DNA of 64,000 bases, taken from assembly GCF_030252345.1 (NCBI RefSeq), contig NZ_CP126980.1:2929501-2993500 (forward strand). The letters run 5' to 3'. Below the pieces are notes generated by a model. The model searched no databases. It saw only the letters and a list, made by a program, of their open reading frames with translations, and had not been told where the DNA came from. The translations under genes were made by a program, and so were the position numbers. The number at the start of each line of letters is the position of its first letter. Positions within the stretch are counted from its first letter, which is position 1. The stretch comes from Actinoplanes oblitus (GTDB taxonomy: Bacteria > Actinomycetota > Actinomycetes > Mycobacteriales > Micromonosporaceae). This document shows positions 52,151 through 61,203 of the stretch, piece after piece.

Positions 52151-53533
52151 ATGCGCCGGCGGGTGCGGGAGCTGAGCTTGCGGGCCCGGCTGTTGCTGAT
52201 CTCGACGGCGGCACTGGCGTTCGGGCTGGTCGCCGGTGGGGTGCTGCTCGTCGCGGTGCTGACCTTCGCGCAGGGGCGGGCGGTGCACGCCGAGGCGCTG
52301 GAGACGGCTGAGGGGGTGGCCCGGCTGGTCGACCAGGGGCAGCTCACCGACCCGATCCCGGTCACGCCCGGAGTGCAGGTGCAGGTCATCGACGAGCAGG
52401 GGCGGGTCCGGGCGGTGTCCGCGACAGCGGACCGGCTGGTGCCGATCCTGTACGAGGACGAGCTGCGGGACCTGCCCGACAAGGCGGGCAAGGTCATCCC
52501 GGGGGAGCGGATCGGCTTCGACGGGGCGGCCCGGGTCGTCAAGGTCACCGCCGGGCCGGCGACGCAGCCGTTGCGGATCCTGGTGGCGCGGTCGACCAGC
52601 CAGCTCACCCAGGGCGTGCACCTGCTCCGGGTCACGTTGCTGATCGCGTTCCCGCTGTTGGTGGCGCTGCTCGCGGCGATGATGTGGCGGGCGCTGGGAG
52701 CGGCGCTGCGACCGGTCGACGCGCTGCGGGCCGGGGCCGAGGAGATCACCGGAGGCACCCGCGCCGGACGGTTGCCGGTGCCGGGCTCGCACGACGAGAT
52801 CGGGCGGCTCGCGATCACCCTGAACGACATGCTGCAGCGACTGGACACCGCGCGGGCGCGGCAGCGGGCGTTCGTCGCGGACGCGGCGCACGAACTGCGC
52901 AGCCCGCTCACCAACATGCGTACCGAGCTGGAGGTGGCGCAGCGGCTGCCGGACGACACCGACTGGCCCGCGCTCACCGACGACCTGCTCGCCGACGTGC
53001 AGCGGCTGTCCCGGTTGGTGGACGACCTGCTGTTGCTGGCCCGCTCGGACGACGGGGCGGGCCGGGCGGTCGCCGGGCGGCCGGAGGAGATCGACGTGGG
53101 GCAGCTGGTGGGGGAGGTGGCGGCGCGTTACCCGGAGGTGGTGCACGAAGACGCCGCCGGGCCGCTGCCGCTGGTGGCCGAGCCCGACGCGCTCGCCCGG
53201 GTGGTGGCGAACCTGCTGGACAACGCCTGCCGGCACAAGCGGTCGGCGGTGACGGTGCGTACCGTGGCGGACGGCGGCGACCTGCTGATCGCGGTCACCG
53301 ACGACGGACCGGGCATCCCGGCGGCCGATCGGGAGCGGGTCTTCGACCGGTTCACCAGGCTGGACGATGCGCGGGCGCGGGACGCCGGCGGGTCGGGGCT
53401 GGGGCTGGCCATCGTCCGGGAGCTGGTGCGCCGGCACGGCGGTTCGGTCACCCTGGGCGACGCGAACCCGGGTCTGCGGGTGGAGGTACGCCTGCCGCGG
53501 CGCTGCGGGCGCGGTGGTAGCACGGACGAGTGA
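52151..53533 (+). CDS. sensor histidine kinase
   Basis: A 460-residue membrane kinase: TM1 (about 14-38), extracytoplasmic sensor (about 40-155), TM2 (about 160-182), HAMP (about 183-235), HisKA with phospho-His in AHELRSPLTNM (near residue 247), and HATPase with N box NLLDNACRHK, G1 DDGPGIP and G2 GSGLGLAIV. It pairs with the upstream response regulator. The signal is unknown; the secreted LolA-like gene and the copper-related ycnI gene flank the pair. Confidence 0.93.
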   Translation: MRRRVRELSLRARLLLISTAALAFGLVAGGVLLVAVLTFAQGRAVHAEALETAEGVARLVDQGQLTDPIPVTPGVQVQVIDEQGRVRAVSATADRLVPILYEDELRDLPDKAGKVIPGERIGFDGAARVVKVTAGPATQPLRILVARSTSQLTQGVHLLRVTLLIAFPLLVALLAAMMWRALGAALRPVDALRAGAEEITGGTRAGRLPVPGSHDEIGRLAITLNDMLQRLDTARARQRAFVADAAHELRSPLTNMRTELEVAQRLPDDTDWPALTDDLLADVQRLSRLVDDLLLLARSDDGAGRAVAGRPEEIDVGQLVGEVAARYPEVVHEDAAGPLPLVAEPDALARVVANLLDNACRHKRSAVTVRTVADGGDLLIAVTDDGPGIPAADRERVFDRFTRLDDARARDAGGSGLGLAIVRELVRRHGGSVTLGDANPGLRVEVRLPRRCGRGGSTDE

Positions 53534-53638
53534 TCGGTGCGGAAAACGCCGGGATCCGCGGGAACTTTCCGGATCATCGGGCCGACCAAGGAGCGTGCCC
53601 GTCAGCGGGCGACGATACGACGGAAGGTTCCCCCAACG

Positions 53639-54373
53639 ATGTCGCTGCTCAAGCGTTCCGCAGTGGTGGTTGCCGCAGCCGGCTTGCTGACCCTGGCGCT
53701 GGCCGGGCCGGCCTCGGCGCACGTGACGGTCAACCCGAGCACGGCCACCGCCGGTGGATACGCGAAGGTCTCGTTCCGCGTGCCGAACGAGTCGGACAGT
53801 GCCGCCACGACCAAGCTGGAGGTGAACCTCCCCGCCGACCAGCCGGTCGCCTCGGTCTCGGTGAAGCCGATCCCGGGCTGGACCGCGGTCGCGGTGAAGA
53901 GCAAGCTGGCCACGCCGATCAAGGCGCACGACACCGAGATCACCGAGGCGGTCTCGAAGATCACTTGGACCGCGGCGAAGGGTTCGGAGATCAAGCCGGG
54001 GCAGTTCCAGGAGTTCGACGTGTCGATGGGCGCGCTGCCGGAGTCGGGGCAGCTGGTGTTCAAGGCGCTGCAGACCTACTCGGACGGCAACGTGGTGCGC
54101 TGGATCGACGAGCCGACCGCGGACGGCACCGAGCCGGAGAGCCCGGCGCCGGTCCTGAAGATCGTGCCGGCCGCGAACGGCAGTGCCGCGCCTTCGGCGG
54201 GCGCGGTGGCGCCGGCCGCGAAAACGGCTGACGACGACTCGGACAGCGGGAAGGGCCTCGCGCTGGCCGGGCTCATCGCCGGTCTGCTGGCGCTGGTGCT
54301 GGCCGGTCTGGCGTACGCGAAAGCCGGTCGCAAGCCGGAAACCGCCGCGCCGGGCAAGCCGTCCGCGAGCTGA
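53639..54373 (+). CDS. YcnI-like (DUF1775) copper-binding membrane protein
   Basis: A 244-residue exported protein. Signal peptide (LLKRSAVVVAAAGLLTLALAGPASA) is followed at once by mature His (HVTVNPSTATAGGYAKVSF), as needed for the N-terminal His copper brace described for Bacillus YcnI. The YcnI domain spans about 27-165; an Ala/Pro linker and a C-terminal TM helix (about 208-228) complete it. The usual copper partners (ycnJ/copCD, sco1) are not in the window. It lies 105 bases after the histidine kinase and could be co-regulated. Confidence 0.88.
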   Translation: MSLLKRSAVVVAAAGLLTLALAGPASAHVTVNPSTATAGGYAKVSFRVPNESDSAATTKLEVNLPADQPVASVSVKPIPGWTAVAVKSKLATPIKAHDTEITEAVSKITWTAAKGSEIKPGQFQEFDVSMGALPESGQLVFKALQTYSDGNVVRWIDEPTADGTEPESPAPVLKIVPAANGSAAPSAGAVAPAAKTADDDSDSGKGLALAGLIAGLLALVLAGLAYAKAGRKPETAAPGKPSAS

Positions 54374-54576
54374 AGCGGACCCTGGCCGATCCGCCGCGCA
54401 GCGGGTCGCCGGGGAGCTCGGCCGGCGGTCCGTGCCAGAGCGGGTCGTTTGCCGGTCTTCCGGGAGGCGGGTCGGGGACTGCCCGGACCCGCCGGCCCGT
54501 TGACCTGCGTTACGCTGCCGCGGAAGATCAGCACGAAGATCATCAAGGGTGATCGACGACGGCGCCGGGAGAGAAC

Positions 54577-55290
54577 ATGAAGTCGCGCATCTGGCACGGC
54601 ACGCTGGCGTTCATCGTTCTCGCGTCACTGCTGACTCAGATCGTGCTGACGGCGACGGACACCGCGCCGCACGCCGGTCCGGTGGTGCACGAGGCGGCGG
54701 TGACCCGGTTCGTGCGGCTGTTCAGCTACTTCACCATCCAGAGCAATCTGCTGGTGCTGATCGCCACTGTGGCGCTGGCCCGTGATCACGGCCGGGACGG
54801 GCGGGTCTGGCGGGTGATCCGGCTGGACGCGCTGCTCGGCATCGTGATCACCGGGATCGTCTACGCCACCATCCTGGCCGGGCAGGTCGAGCTGCACGGC
54901 GCGGCCTATCTCGCCAACCTGGGTTTCCACTACATCGCGCCGTGGGTGGCCCTGCTCGGCTGGCTGCTGTTCGGCCCGCGGCCGCGGATCGACGCCCGGA
55001 CCCTGGCCTGGGCGTCGCTCTGGCCGGCGCTGTGGATCGGCTACACGCTGGCGCACGGCGCGGTCACCGACTGGTACCCCTACCCGTTCACCGACGTGAC
55101 GACGCTCGGGTACGCCCGGGTGCTGATCAATCTGTCCATGGTGGTGCTGATCGCGGCGGTGCTGGCCACCGCGCTGCGCCTGCTCGACAGGCGGCTGCCG
55201 GCGGGGGCGCCGGAGGCCGCGGCGCAGGCGGCTCCGGTGGTACCGCGTTCCCGGTCCGGCGCGGAGTCTGTCTCCCAGCGCGACACATGA
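54577..55290 (+). CDS. Pr6Pr family membrane protein
   Basis: A 237-residue protein with six predicted helices. FVRLFSYFTIQSNLLVLIA, the VIRLDALLGIVITGIVYATIL segment, NLGFHYIAPWVALLGWLLFGPRPRI and YTLAHGAVTDWYPYPFTDV are the conserved blocks of Pr6Pr proteins (related in topology to FAR-17a/AIG1 hydrolases). Function in bacteria is not established. Single-gene context. Confidence 0.82.
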   Translation: MKSRIWHGTLAFIVLASLLTQIVLTATDTAPHAGPVVHEAAVTRFVRLFSYFTIQSNLLVLIATVALARDHGRDGRVWRVIRLDALLGIVITGIVYATILAGQVELHGAAYLANLGFHYIAPWVALLGWLLFGPRPRIDARTLAWASLWPALWIGYTLAHGAVTDWYPYPFTDVTTLGYARVLINLSMVVLIAAVLATALRLLDRRLPAGAPEAAAQAAPVVPRSRSGAESVSQRDT

Positions 55291-55430
55291 TGCCTGCGCT
55301 GAACCTGTTTTTCGTGGTGCCGATGTTGCCTGGGGATGTCTGCGCCAGTCGGGCCGGCATCCGCGGTGATACCCGTTGATCTGACGCTGACGATTCGATC
55401 ATCTGCTAGGTCATCTTGTAGCCTCCGGCG

Positions 55431-55943
55431 ATGTACATGCGCTCCGTCATCGCCGGAACCGTGACCGTTTTTCTGCTGGCGGCTTGCGGCTCCGAGACCG
55501 ACTCCTCGGATGCGGCGGCCGTTCCGAGCTCTCTGGCCGCTACTGCGAGTTCGGCCGTTGCTTCGCCGTCAGCCGGGGCCACGTCGGTCGCTGCGGCTAC
55601 CCCGGCTTCGTCCAGTGTTGCCTCCGGCAGCCGGGCGCAGTGCGCCGCGATCAAGAAGGTCTACACCGCATGGGCGAAGATGAACACGTCCCTCACCGCG
55701 CGCGGCGTCGATGCGGCGATCGGGGCGGGGGACGCGTTCGCCGATGTGGTGCGTGCCTACGACGACCAGGCGTCGAAAGAGCTGAAGCGAGAGGTCACCG
55801 GCTACAACGTTCAGGTGCTCATCGCCCGGGCGCAGATCGCCCAAGGCACGCTGGACTCGACCACGCGGGAGAACCTCAAGGCAGACCACGACGATGTCGT
55901 CGCGAAGTACGACGCGTTCCGGACGGCGGCGGCCTGCACATGA
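55431..55943 (+). CDS. secreted lipoprotein, unknown function
   Basis: A 170-residue protein with a type II signal (SVIAGTVTVFLLAACG; lipobox LAAC, Cys about residue 19), a long Ser/Ala-rich spacer (about 22-65) and a helical globular part with two Cys (AQC and AACT) that may form a disulfide. Reminiscent of substrate-free surface lipoproteins; no family recognised. It starts in a short less GC-rich stretch. Confidence 0.7.
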   Translation: MYMRSVIAGTVTVFLLAACGSETDSSDAAAVPSSLAATASSAVASPSAGATSVAAATPASSSVASGSRAQCAAIKKVYTAWAKMNTSLTARGVDAAIGAGDAFADVVRAYDDQASKELKREVTGYNVQVLIARAQIAQGTLDSTTRENLKADHDDVVAKYDAFRTAAACT

Positions 55944-55949
55944 GTCATC

Positions 55950-56140
55950 GCCGGCAGCATGGCCCGGCCCCGTGGTGTCCTTCTTCAGATCGCCGGGCTC
56001 GTCGACCACCAGAACGCCGTCGGGGTCACCCAACCGGTCGACGACGACCTGCCCCAGATCGGCATGCACCGCGTCGGCGTCCCACTTCGCCCGGTGGCGC
56101 AGCCGCCGCATCGCATCATCGTGGCCGTAGCACCGCCACT
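55950..56140 (-). pseudogene. IS701-type transposase fragment
   Basis: The leftward frame reads AMRRLRHRAKWDADAVHADL, then GQVVVDRLGDPDGVLVVDEP and GDLKKDTTG. This corresponds to the N-terminal catalytic strand region of IS701 transposases (typically RAKWDADAVRDDL...LGDP-VLVVDETGFLKKGT). Only about 55 residues remain, several conserved positions are changed, and no ends are visible. It abuts the 3' end of the neighbouring hypothetical gene. Confidence 0.68.
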
Positions 56141-57009
56141 CTGATCCGCAGGAAGGGGTCCCCGTCCCGCGGCCGGCTCAACATTATGATCATCAATCGG
56201 TGACCCTCCGAGGTCGTCACGCATGCCTGCGCGCCCACCTTGGTGAGCGTGGCATCGAACGAGTCACCGCGGGTGGCGACCGCGCCGGTCTTCCCGCAGT
56301 CGGCGGGCATGGCCTGCTCATCCATCACCTGGAAGGCCGCTGGATTCTTGTCGCGTTTCGGCGCCCGGGGCGCGTAGACCTGCCAGGCGATCAGCTCCGT
56401 TTCGCCGCCGCTGCGATACAGATCGTCGCTGACCGCGTCGCCGCCGCCGTTGATGACCGGCGCCCGGCCGGGATCGACGTCGAGGTCGTAGGCGTGACCG
56501 CCCCGCATCGGGAACTCGAAGACGCGCTCGACGTGCGGATCATCGGTCCAGGTGTCCGGCCTGTCCTGGCCGGCGCTCTCCGTGATGCCGGTTCTCCCGG
56601 ATGCGGCTCCGGCTGACGGCCGCTCCGCCAGCCGCATCCCGACGCCGACCACGACCGCCATACAGAGGCCGGCGACCAATCCGCTGCAAACAGGACGGCG
56701 AACGTTGAGCTGACGCCGATCGGGCGTACGCCGCACCCAGATCCAACTGCCGCTGGCGAACAGGAGGGCGCCGATCCCCACGAGCGTGCCCCACTGGGAG
56801 GACGCCTTGTCGAACGTGTCGAACAGGCCGGCGATCAGTGGTGCGTCCAGAATGCCGACCTCATCGGCGACGGCCAGAGCCGGGAAGGTGACAACAGCGG
56901 TGACCACCAGGAACACCGGCCAACTCCACTGACGAGAGTCCGTCCGGTCTGCCGCGCTGGGTTTCTCCTGGTCGGCCGGAGCTCGTGTTTCCTGGGTCTC
57001 GCGCGGCAT
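56116..57009 (-). CDS. membrane protein of unknown function
   Basis: A 297-residue protein: charged cytoplasmic N terminus, then three hydrophobic segments (about 30-50, 73-92, 106-126) and an extracytoplasmic C-terminal domain (about 150-297) with two Cys (PADC, QACV). No family recognised. Its C-terminal codons run into the IS701 fragment, so the original end may have been altered. The 268 bases upstream to the MOSC gene hold no gene. Confidence 0.6.
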   Translation of the reverse strand: MPRETQETRAPADQEKPSAADRTDSRQWSWPVFLVVTAVVTFPALAVADEVGILDAPLIAGLFDTFDKASSQWGTLVGIGALLFASGSWIWVRRTPDRRQLNVRRPVCSGLVAGLCMAVVVGVGMRLAERPSAGAASGRTGITESAGQDRPDTWTDDPHVERVFEFPMRGGHAYDLDVDPGRAPVINGGGDAVSDDLYRSGGETELIAWQVYAPRAPKRDKNPAAFQVMDEQAMPADCGKTGAVATRGDSFDATLTKVGAQACVTTSEGHRLMIIMLSRPRDGDPFLRIRVAVLRPR

Positions 57010-57277
57010 CGATGCTCCTACCTCGGACCACGGGGACGATGTAGGCCCAACGAGCGAGAGGGCCGCTGGACACGGCGCGCGATCGGTCGACCTGCGGTGC
57101 CGCAGCGGGACCGCGCGGCACCGCCAAAATGCGTGCCGCCCGGTGCGCGGGCTTCCACCTCAGGCCGGATCCGGCCTGTCCGGCGCCACGCCGGTATGGC
57201 TGCCGGAGAGCGGCGGCGGCCAGGTGGACGTCTTCGCCGGGGCGCCGTGCGGGCCACCGGCCGGCGATCTGGGCCGA

Positions 57278-57970
57278 TCACTCTGGATAGGGTGCGCCGA
57301 CGATCCAGCCGCCCAGGTGGTCCGGAGTGGCGTCGGTGTCGACGAGCCGGGCCTGGTCGCCGACGCGGACGGTGCCGGGTGCGATGACCCAGGCGTTGAG
57401 GGCCAGCCGGCCACCGAACTCCCCGCGCAGGCGACGGAACACGTCGAGATCTTGACGGCCGGTGTCCGGGTCGATGGTGGTCACGACGCATCGCATCCGC
57501 AGGGAGTGCAAGCCGATCACGGCATCGCCGATCCGCAGCGCCCGGCCGGGCCAGGTGGCCTCGGCGTCGGCGTGGACGCCGGCCAGGAGAAGGTTGGGGC
57601 GGAGCCGGCGTACGTCGTGCCCGAAACGGGAGACGGCACCGTCGGTCGCGACGAGCAGGTTGCCGATGTCGAAGCGCTCCGGACCGGCGTAGGCGCGGAG
57701 TCCCGCCGTGTCCCCGGCGCGCCGGCGGACGAGTGCGGCGGCGGCCTGGGTGTCCCACGGGTGGCCGGCCACCCGTGGGACACCGTCCGCGCCGGTGCTC
57801 GCCGGCAGGGTGAGCAGCCCGGGCCGGGTCCGCCCGGTCAGCGGGCCCCGATGGTTCCGGACGTGCACGAGGCGGTCGCCGTGGACACCGTCGATGGTGA
57901 GCCGGGCCTGCTCCAGTTCCTCCCCGGACAGCGATTTGATCGGGTAACGCCACAGCGCAGCGACGTGCAC
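57278..57970 (-). CDS. MOSC domain protein
   Basis: A 230-residue protein with the MOSC_N beta-barrel start (HVAALWRYPIKSLSGEELEQARL) and MOSC core (DIGNLLVATDG, RLRPNLLLAGV, GDAVIGLHSLRMRCVVTTID). The conserved Cys (MRC) lies near residue 157, as in YiiM/mARC-type molybdenum or sulfur-carrier proteins. Likely role: molybdopterin-bound oxidoreduction or sulfur transfer. It precedes no obvious partner gene. Confidence 0.85.
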   Translation of the reverse strand: MHVAALWRYPIKSLSGEELEQARLTIDGVHGDRLVHVRNHRGPLTGRTRPGLLTLPASTGADGVPRVAGHPWDTQAAAALVRRRAGDTAGLRAYAGPERFDIGNLLVATDGAVSRFGHDVRRLRPNLLLAGVHADAEATWPGRALRIGDAVIGLHSLRMRCVVTTIDPDTGRQDLDVFRRLRGEFGGRLALNAWVIAPGTVRVGDQARLVDTDATPDHLGGWIVGAPYPE

Positions 57971-58014
57971 GAGAACTCTCCCTGCTGGCGAAGGTGCCGG
58001 TCGGAAAGGCCGGG

Positions 58015-58551
58015 CTAGGCGGTCACGACCGGGAAGTCGATGTCCACGGCGGCGGCCTTGTTGAAGTAGTTGGTCAGCACGTTGAGCGCGACATGGCCGA
58101 TCACCTCGGCGATCTCCTGGTCGCCGGCCCCGGCCGCCCGCACCGGGTCGATGTCGTCGGCGCTGACATCACCACGGGTGGCATTGACCTTGACCGCGAA
58201 GGCGAGGAGCGCCGCGGTCTTCGGATCGTCGTTGTCGCCCTTGCGTGCGGCGGCGATGTCGTCGGCGGACAGCTTGGCGGCGTGTTCGGCGAGGTAGGAG
58301 TGCGCCGACAGGCAGTAGTCACAGGCATTGTCCTGCGCCACGGCCAGGGCGAGGCGCTCCCGGGTGGCGGCCTTGAGCGCTCCCCTGCCGAGCGCGCCGG
58401 AGAGGGCGAGGTAGCCGTCGAGCAGGGCGGGGGCGTTCGCCATCGCCCTGGTCATGTTCGGGACGACGCCGAGGCCCTGCCGCACCGCGGCGAGCAGATC
58501 GGCGGCCTTGCCGGTGGCGGTGGCCGGGTCGATCAGGGGGAGGGTGCTCAT
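58015..58551 (-). CDS. carboxymuconolactone decarboxylase/AhpD-family protein
   Basis: A 178-residue helical protein. The AhpD-type active site is DNACDYCLSAHSYLAE (Cys-x2-Cys and His, about residues 74-89). These proteins act as alkylhydroperoxidase-like thiol reductants. It is divergent from a CGNR zinc-finger gene; TTCTAACGG/CCGTTAGAA repeats fill the gap, which fits control by that regulator in response to oxidative or electrophilic stress. Confidence 0.87.
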   Translation of the reverse strand: MSTLPLIDPATATGKAADLLAAVRQGLGVVPNMTRAMANAPALLDGYLALSGALGRGALKAATRERLALAVAQDNACDYCLSAHSYLAEHAAKLSADDIAAARKGDNDDPKTAALLAFAVKVNATRGDVSADDIDPVRAAGAGDQEIAEVIGHVALNVLTNYFNKAAAVDIDFPVVTA

Positions 58552-58576
58552 GGTTGCTCCTCGGTGCGATGAGTTC

Positions 58577-58659
58577 TTCTAACGGGAAGCGTGGTCGCTT
58601 GCCGTTAGAAGTTGTAGCAGACAAGTTCTCACGGTGACAAGGTGGTGTTACCGTTAGAA
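58577..58659. promoter_or_regulatory. three CCGTTAGAA sites (putative CGNR operator)
   Basis: TTCTAACGG at 58577-58585 is the exact complement of CCGTTAGAA at 58602-58610, and a second CCGTTAGAA lies at 58651-58659, one base before the CGNR start codon. The sites fill the gap between the AhpD-like and CGNR genes. Confidence 0.65.
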
Positions 58660-58660
58660 A

Positions 58661-59272
58661 ATGGATGAGGGAAGCGCTGCGGACGTGAGCACGGTGCTGT
58701 TGCTGCCGTCCGAACCGCGGCCGGTCCGCCTGATGAACACCGTCTGGGCCGACCGCGGCGGGGTGCACGACGCCCTCGGGACCCCGGCCGACCTCGGACG
58801 ATGGCTGGCGGCAGCGGATCTTCTGCCGGCCGATCCCGTCGTGACGGCCGCCGGCCTGCGAGCCGCGATCAGCCTGCGCGACGCGCTACGACGTCTGGCG
58901 GCCCTGCGAACCGCGGATTCCCGCTCCACGGCACGGTCCGCGATGCCGGACCTAGAGGTCGCCGTGTGGGTGGTCAACGAGGCGGCGGCCGCCGTCCGGC
59001 CGGACGCCCTGGACCTGGTCGGCGATCGGCTCCGCCGCCGTCCCGCCGCACCTGCCGCGGACCCGGCCGCCGCGCTGGCAACCGTGGCGGTCGAGGCCAT
59101 CGCGCTGCTCACCGAACCCGACGGCGTGCTGAACGCCTGCACCGCGCCCGGCTGCGTGCTCTATTTCGTCAAGGATCATCCCCGGCGCGAGTGGTGTTCC
59201 GCAGCGTGCGGCAACCGCGCCCGGGCGGCACGCCACTACCAGCGCCACCGCGCTGCCCGTGGCGACTCCTGA
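58661..59272 (+). CDS. CGNR zinc-finger transcriptional regulator
   Basis: A 203-residue protein with an N-terminal ABATE domain (RLMNTVWADRGGVHDALGTP...LRDALRRLAALR) and a C-terminal CGNR zinc finger: CTAPGC, then WCSAACGNRARAARHYQRHR (about residues 160-195). CGNR proteins are DNA-binding regulators of stress and catabolic genes. It is divergent from the AhpD-like gene. A second CGNR gene lies at 61204. Confidence 0.88.
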   Translation: MDEGSAADVSTVLLLPSEPRPVRLMNTVWADRGGVHDALGTPADLGRWLAAADLLPADPVVTAAGLRAAISLRDALRRLAALRTADSRSTARSAMPDLEVAVWVVNEAAAAVRPDALDLVGDRLRRRPAAPAADPAAALATVAVEAIALLTEPDGVLNACTAPGCVLYFVKDHPRREWCSAACGNRARAARHYQRHRAARGDS

Positions 59273-59412
59273 CGAGGTCCGTCCTCTCCGGTCGACGGGC
59301 TCACTCCGCAGTGGTGCTGGTGCCGATGATACGACCCACGTCGTCGACGTGGCCGAGGGCCGCGGTTCGATGGCGGCCAGGTCACCGGTGCGACCGTTCA
59401 CCGGTCGGGGAG

Positions 59413-60306
59413 TCATGACCAGGGATCGGCGGTGGTGGCTCCATCGGGCGCGGCGGACCTGCGAGCGGGCCGGTCGGCGTGCAGTGACCCGAGCAGACGC
59501 AGGGCCGCCGCCGCCGGGGAGCCGGCCGCCGCGCTGTAGGTCACCACGAACTGGTCGGGGTCGCCCGGGATCCGGAGCGCCTCGTAGGACAGGTCCATCG
59601 TGCCGACCATCGGGTGGCGCAGCCTGGCCTCGGTGTGGCCCTTGTCGTGCACCGGGTGCTGCGCCCACAGACGCCGGAACAGCTCGCTGCGGATGGCGAG
59701 GTCGCCGATCAGCTCGGCCAGCTGCGGGTCATCGGGCCGGCGTCCGGCGTCGACGTGGAGGAAGGCCACCAGGTCGCGCGCTTTCGCCGGCCAGTCCACG
59801 AAGATCGCCCGGGCGGCGTCCTCGTCGGTGAACAGCAGCCGGGCGAAGTTACGCTGCCGGACCGGCAGCGTGGCGAAGTCCGCGATCAGCGCGGCGCCGA
59901 GGGTGTTCCAGGCCAGCACGTCAGTGCGGCGTCCCACCACATAGGCGGCGGCGTCGGTCATCGCGTCGAGCAGATGGCGCACCTGGGGTCGCACCCGTTG
60001 CGGTGGGACCGGCCGGCGGGACTCGCGGCCGGGCCGGGCCAGACGGAGCAGGTGAGCCCGTTCGCCGTCGTCGAGTCGCAGCACCCGGGCGACGGCGTCC
60101 AGGATCGCCTCGGAGACGTTGGTGGTGCGTCCCTGCTCGAGACGTACGTAGTAGTCGACGCTCACCCCGGCGAGCTGGGCCACCTCCTCGCGTCGTAGTC
60201 CGCTGACCCGTCGCCGCCCGTGGTACGCGACGACGCCGGCGGCGTCCGGAGCGATCCGGGCTCGGCGGGTGCGGAGGAACTCGGAGAGTTCGGTGCGCCG
60301 GTCCAT
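59413..60306 (-). CDS. XRE family regulator with MmyB-like ligand domain
   Basis: A 297-residue protein: HTH_XRE at about residues 5-85 (LSEFLRTRRARIAP, GLRREEVAQLAGVSVDYYVRLEQGR) and a C-terminal PAS-like MmyB domain (DVLAWNTLGAALIADFATLP, RNFARLLFTDEDAARAIFVDWPAKARD, HPMVGTMDLSYEALRIPGDPDQFVVTYSA). Such proteins bind fatty acids or similar ligands. It is divergent from the SDR at 60460, its likely target. Confidence 0.9.
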   Translation of the reverse strand: MDRRTELSEFLRTRRARIAPDAAGVVAYHGRRRVSGLRREEVAQLAGVSVDYYVRLEQGRTTNVSEAILDAVARVLRLDDGERAHLLRLARPGRESRRPVPPQRVRPQVRHLLDAMTDAAAYVVGRRTDVLAWNTLGAALIADFATLPVRQRNFARLLFTDEDAARAIFVDWPAKARDLVAFLHVDAGRRPDDPQLAELIGDLAIRSELFRRLWAQHPVHDKGHTEARLRHPMVGTMDLSYEALRIPGDPDQFVVTYSAAAGSPAAAALRLLGSLHADRPARRSAAPDGATTADPWS

Positions 60307-60459
60307 GCGGCGATTATGGCTCCGGCCGGTCGCCGCAACGTGGTTCTGTCAGACCTACGGTCGGCGCGAACGACGGTCGGACGGAGCCCTGGGTGGACCC
60401 GGTGACCGGCGCGACGGTGGTGGGGTGAACCCGGCATCCATCGCTCTGAGGAGACTCCC

Positions 60460-61182
60460 ATGCACGTGAACGGCAGTATCGCCGTCGTCACCGGCGCGAA
60501 CCGCGGGATCGGCCGCGCCCTCGTCGAAGCGCTCCTGGCCGGTGGCGCATCGGTCGTCTATGCGACGGCCCGGCGGCCCGAGACGGTCGAGGACCTGGTC
60601 GCCCGCGACCACCGGGTCCGGCCGTTGAGGCTGGACGTGACCGACCCGGAACAGGTCACTCGAGCGGCGCGGGTGGCCTCCGACGCCACCCTGCTGATCA
60701 ACAACGGCGGCTCGCTCGGCTTCGCCGACCCGCTGACCGGGGACCTCGCCACGATCGAGGTGGACCTGCGGACCAACTTCATCGGTACGCTGTCGGCAAC
60801 CCGCGCGTTCGTCCCGGTGATCGAGCGGAACGGTGGCGGCGCCATCGTCACCATGCTCAGCCTGGTCGTCTTCGGCGCGGTGCCGGCGATGAGCGGCTAC
60901 AGCGCCGCCAAAGCCGCCGCTGCCTCGGCCACCCAGGCGCTGCGCGCCCAGTTGCTCGATCGCAAGATCAGTGTGCACGGGGTCTTTCCGGGAGCCGTGG
61001 ACACCGACATGATCCGCGGCATGGCGATGCCGAAGGCCACACCGTCCAGTGTGGCGACCGCGATCCTCGACGGGGTCGAGGCGGGCGCGGAGAACATCTT
61101 CCCCGATCCCATGGCGCAGGCCGGGCACCAGGCCTGGCGGGCGGACCCGGCGGCGTTCGAACGCCGGATGGGCTCGATGTAG
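60460..61182 (+). CDS. short-chain dehydrogenase/reductase
   Basis: A 240-residue SDR. GANRGIGR (about residues 12-19) binds the cofactor, NNGG (at the NNAG position, about 84-87) is a mild variant, and catalytic Ser (MLSLVVFG) and Tyr/Lys (YSAAKAAA) are present. Like the SDR at 3124 it belongs to the group found beside regulators in MmyB/SDR pairs. ATG 60460 follows AGGAGAC. Confidence 0.88.
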   Translation: MHVNGSIAVVTGANRGIGRALVEALLAGGASVVYATARRPETVEDLVARDHRVRPLRLDVTDPEQVTRAARVASDATLLINNGGSLGFADPLTGDLATIEVDLRTNFIGTLSATRAFVPVIERNGGGAIVTMLSLVVFGAVPAMSGYSAAKAAAASATQALRAQLLDRKISVHGVFPGAVDTDMIRGMAMPKATPSSVATAILDGVEAGAENIFPDPMAQAGHQAWRADPAAFERRMGSM

Positions 61183-61203
61183 ACGGCGTACCCGCGCCGC
61201 GCG

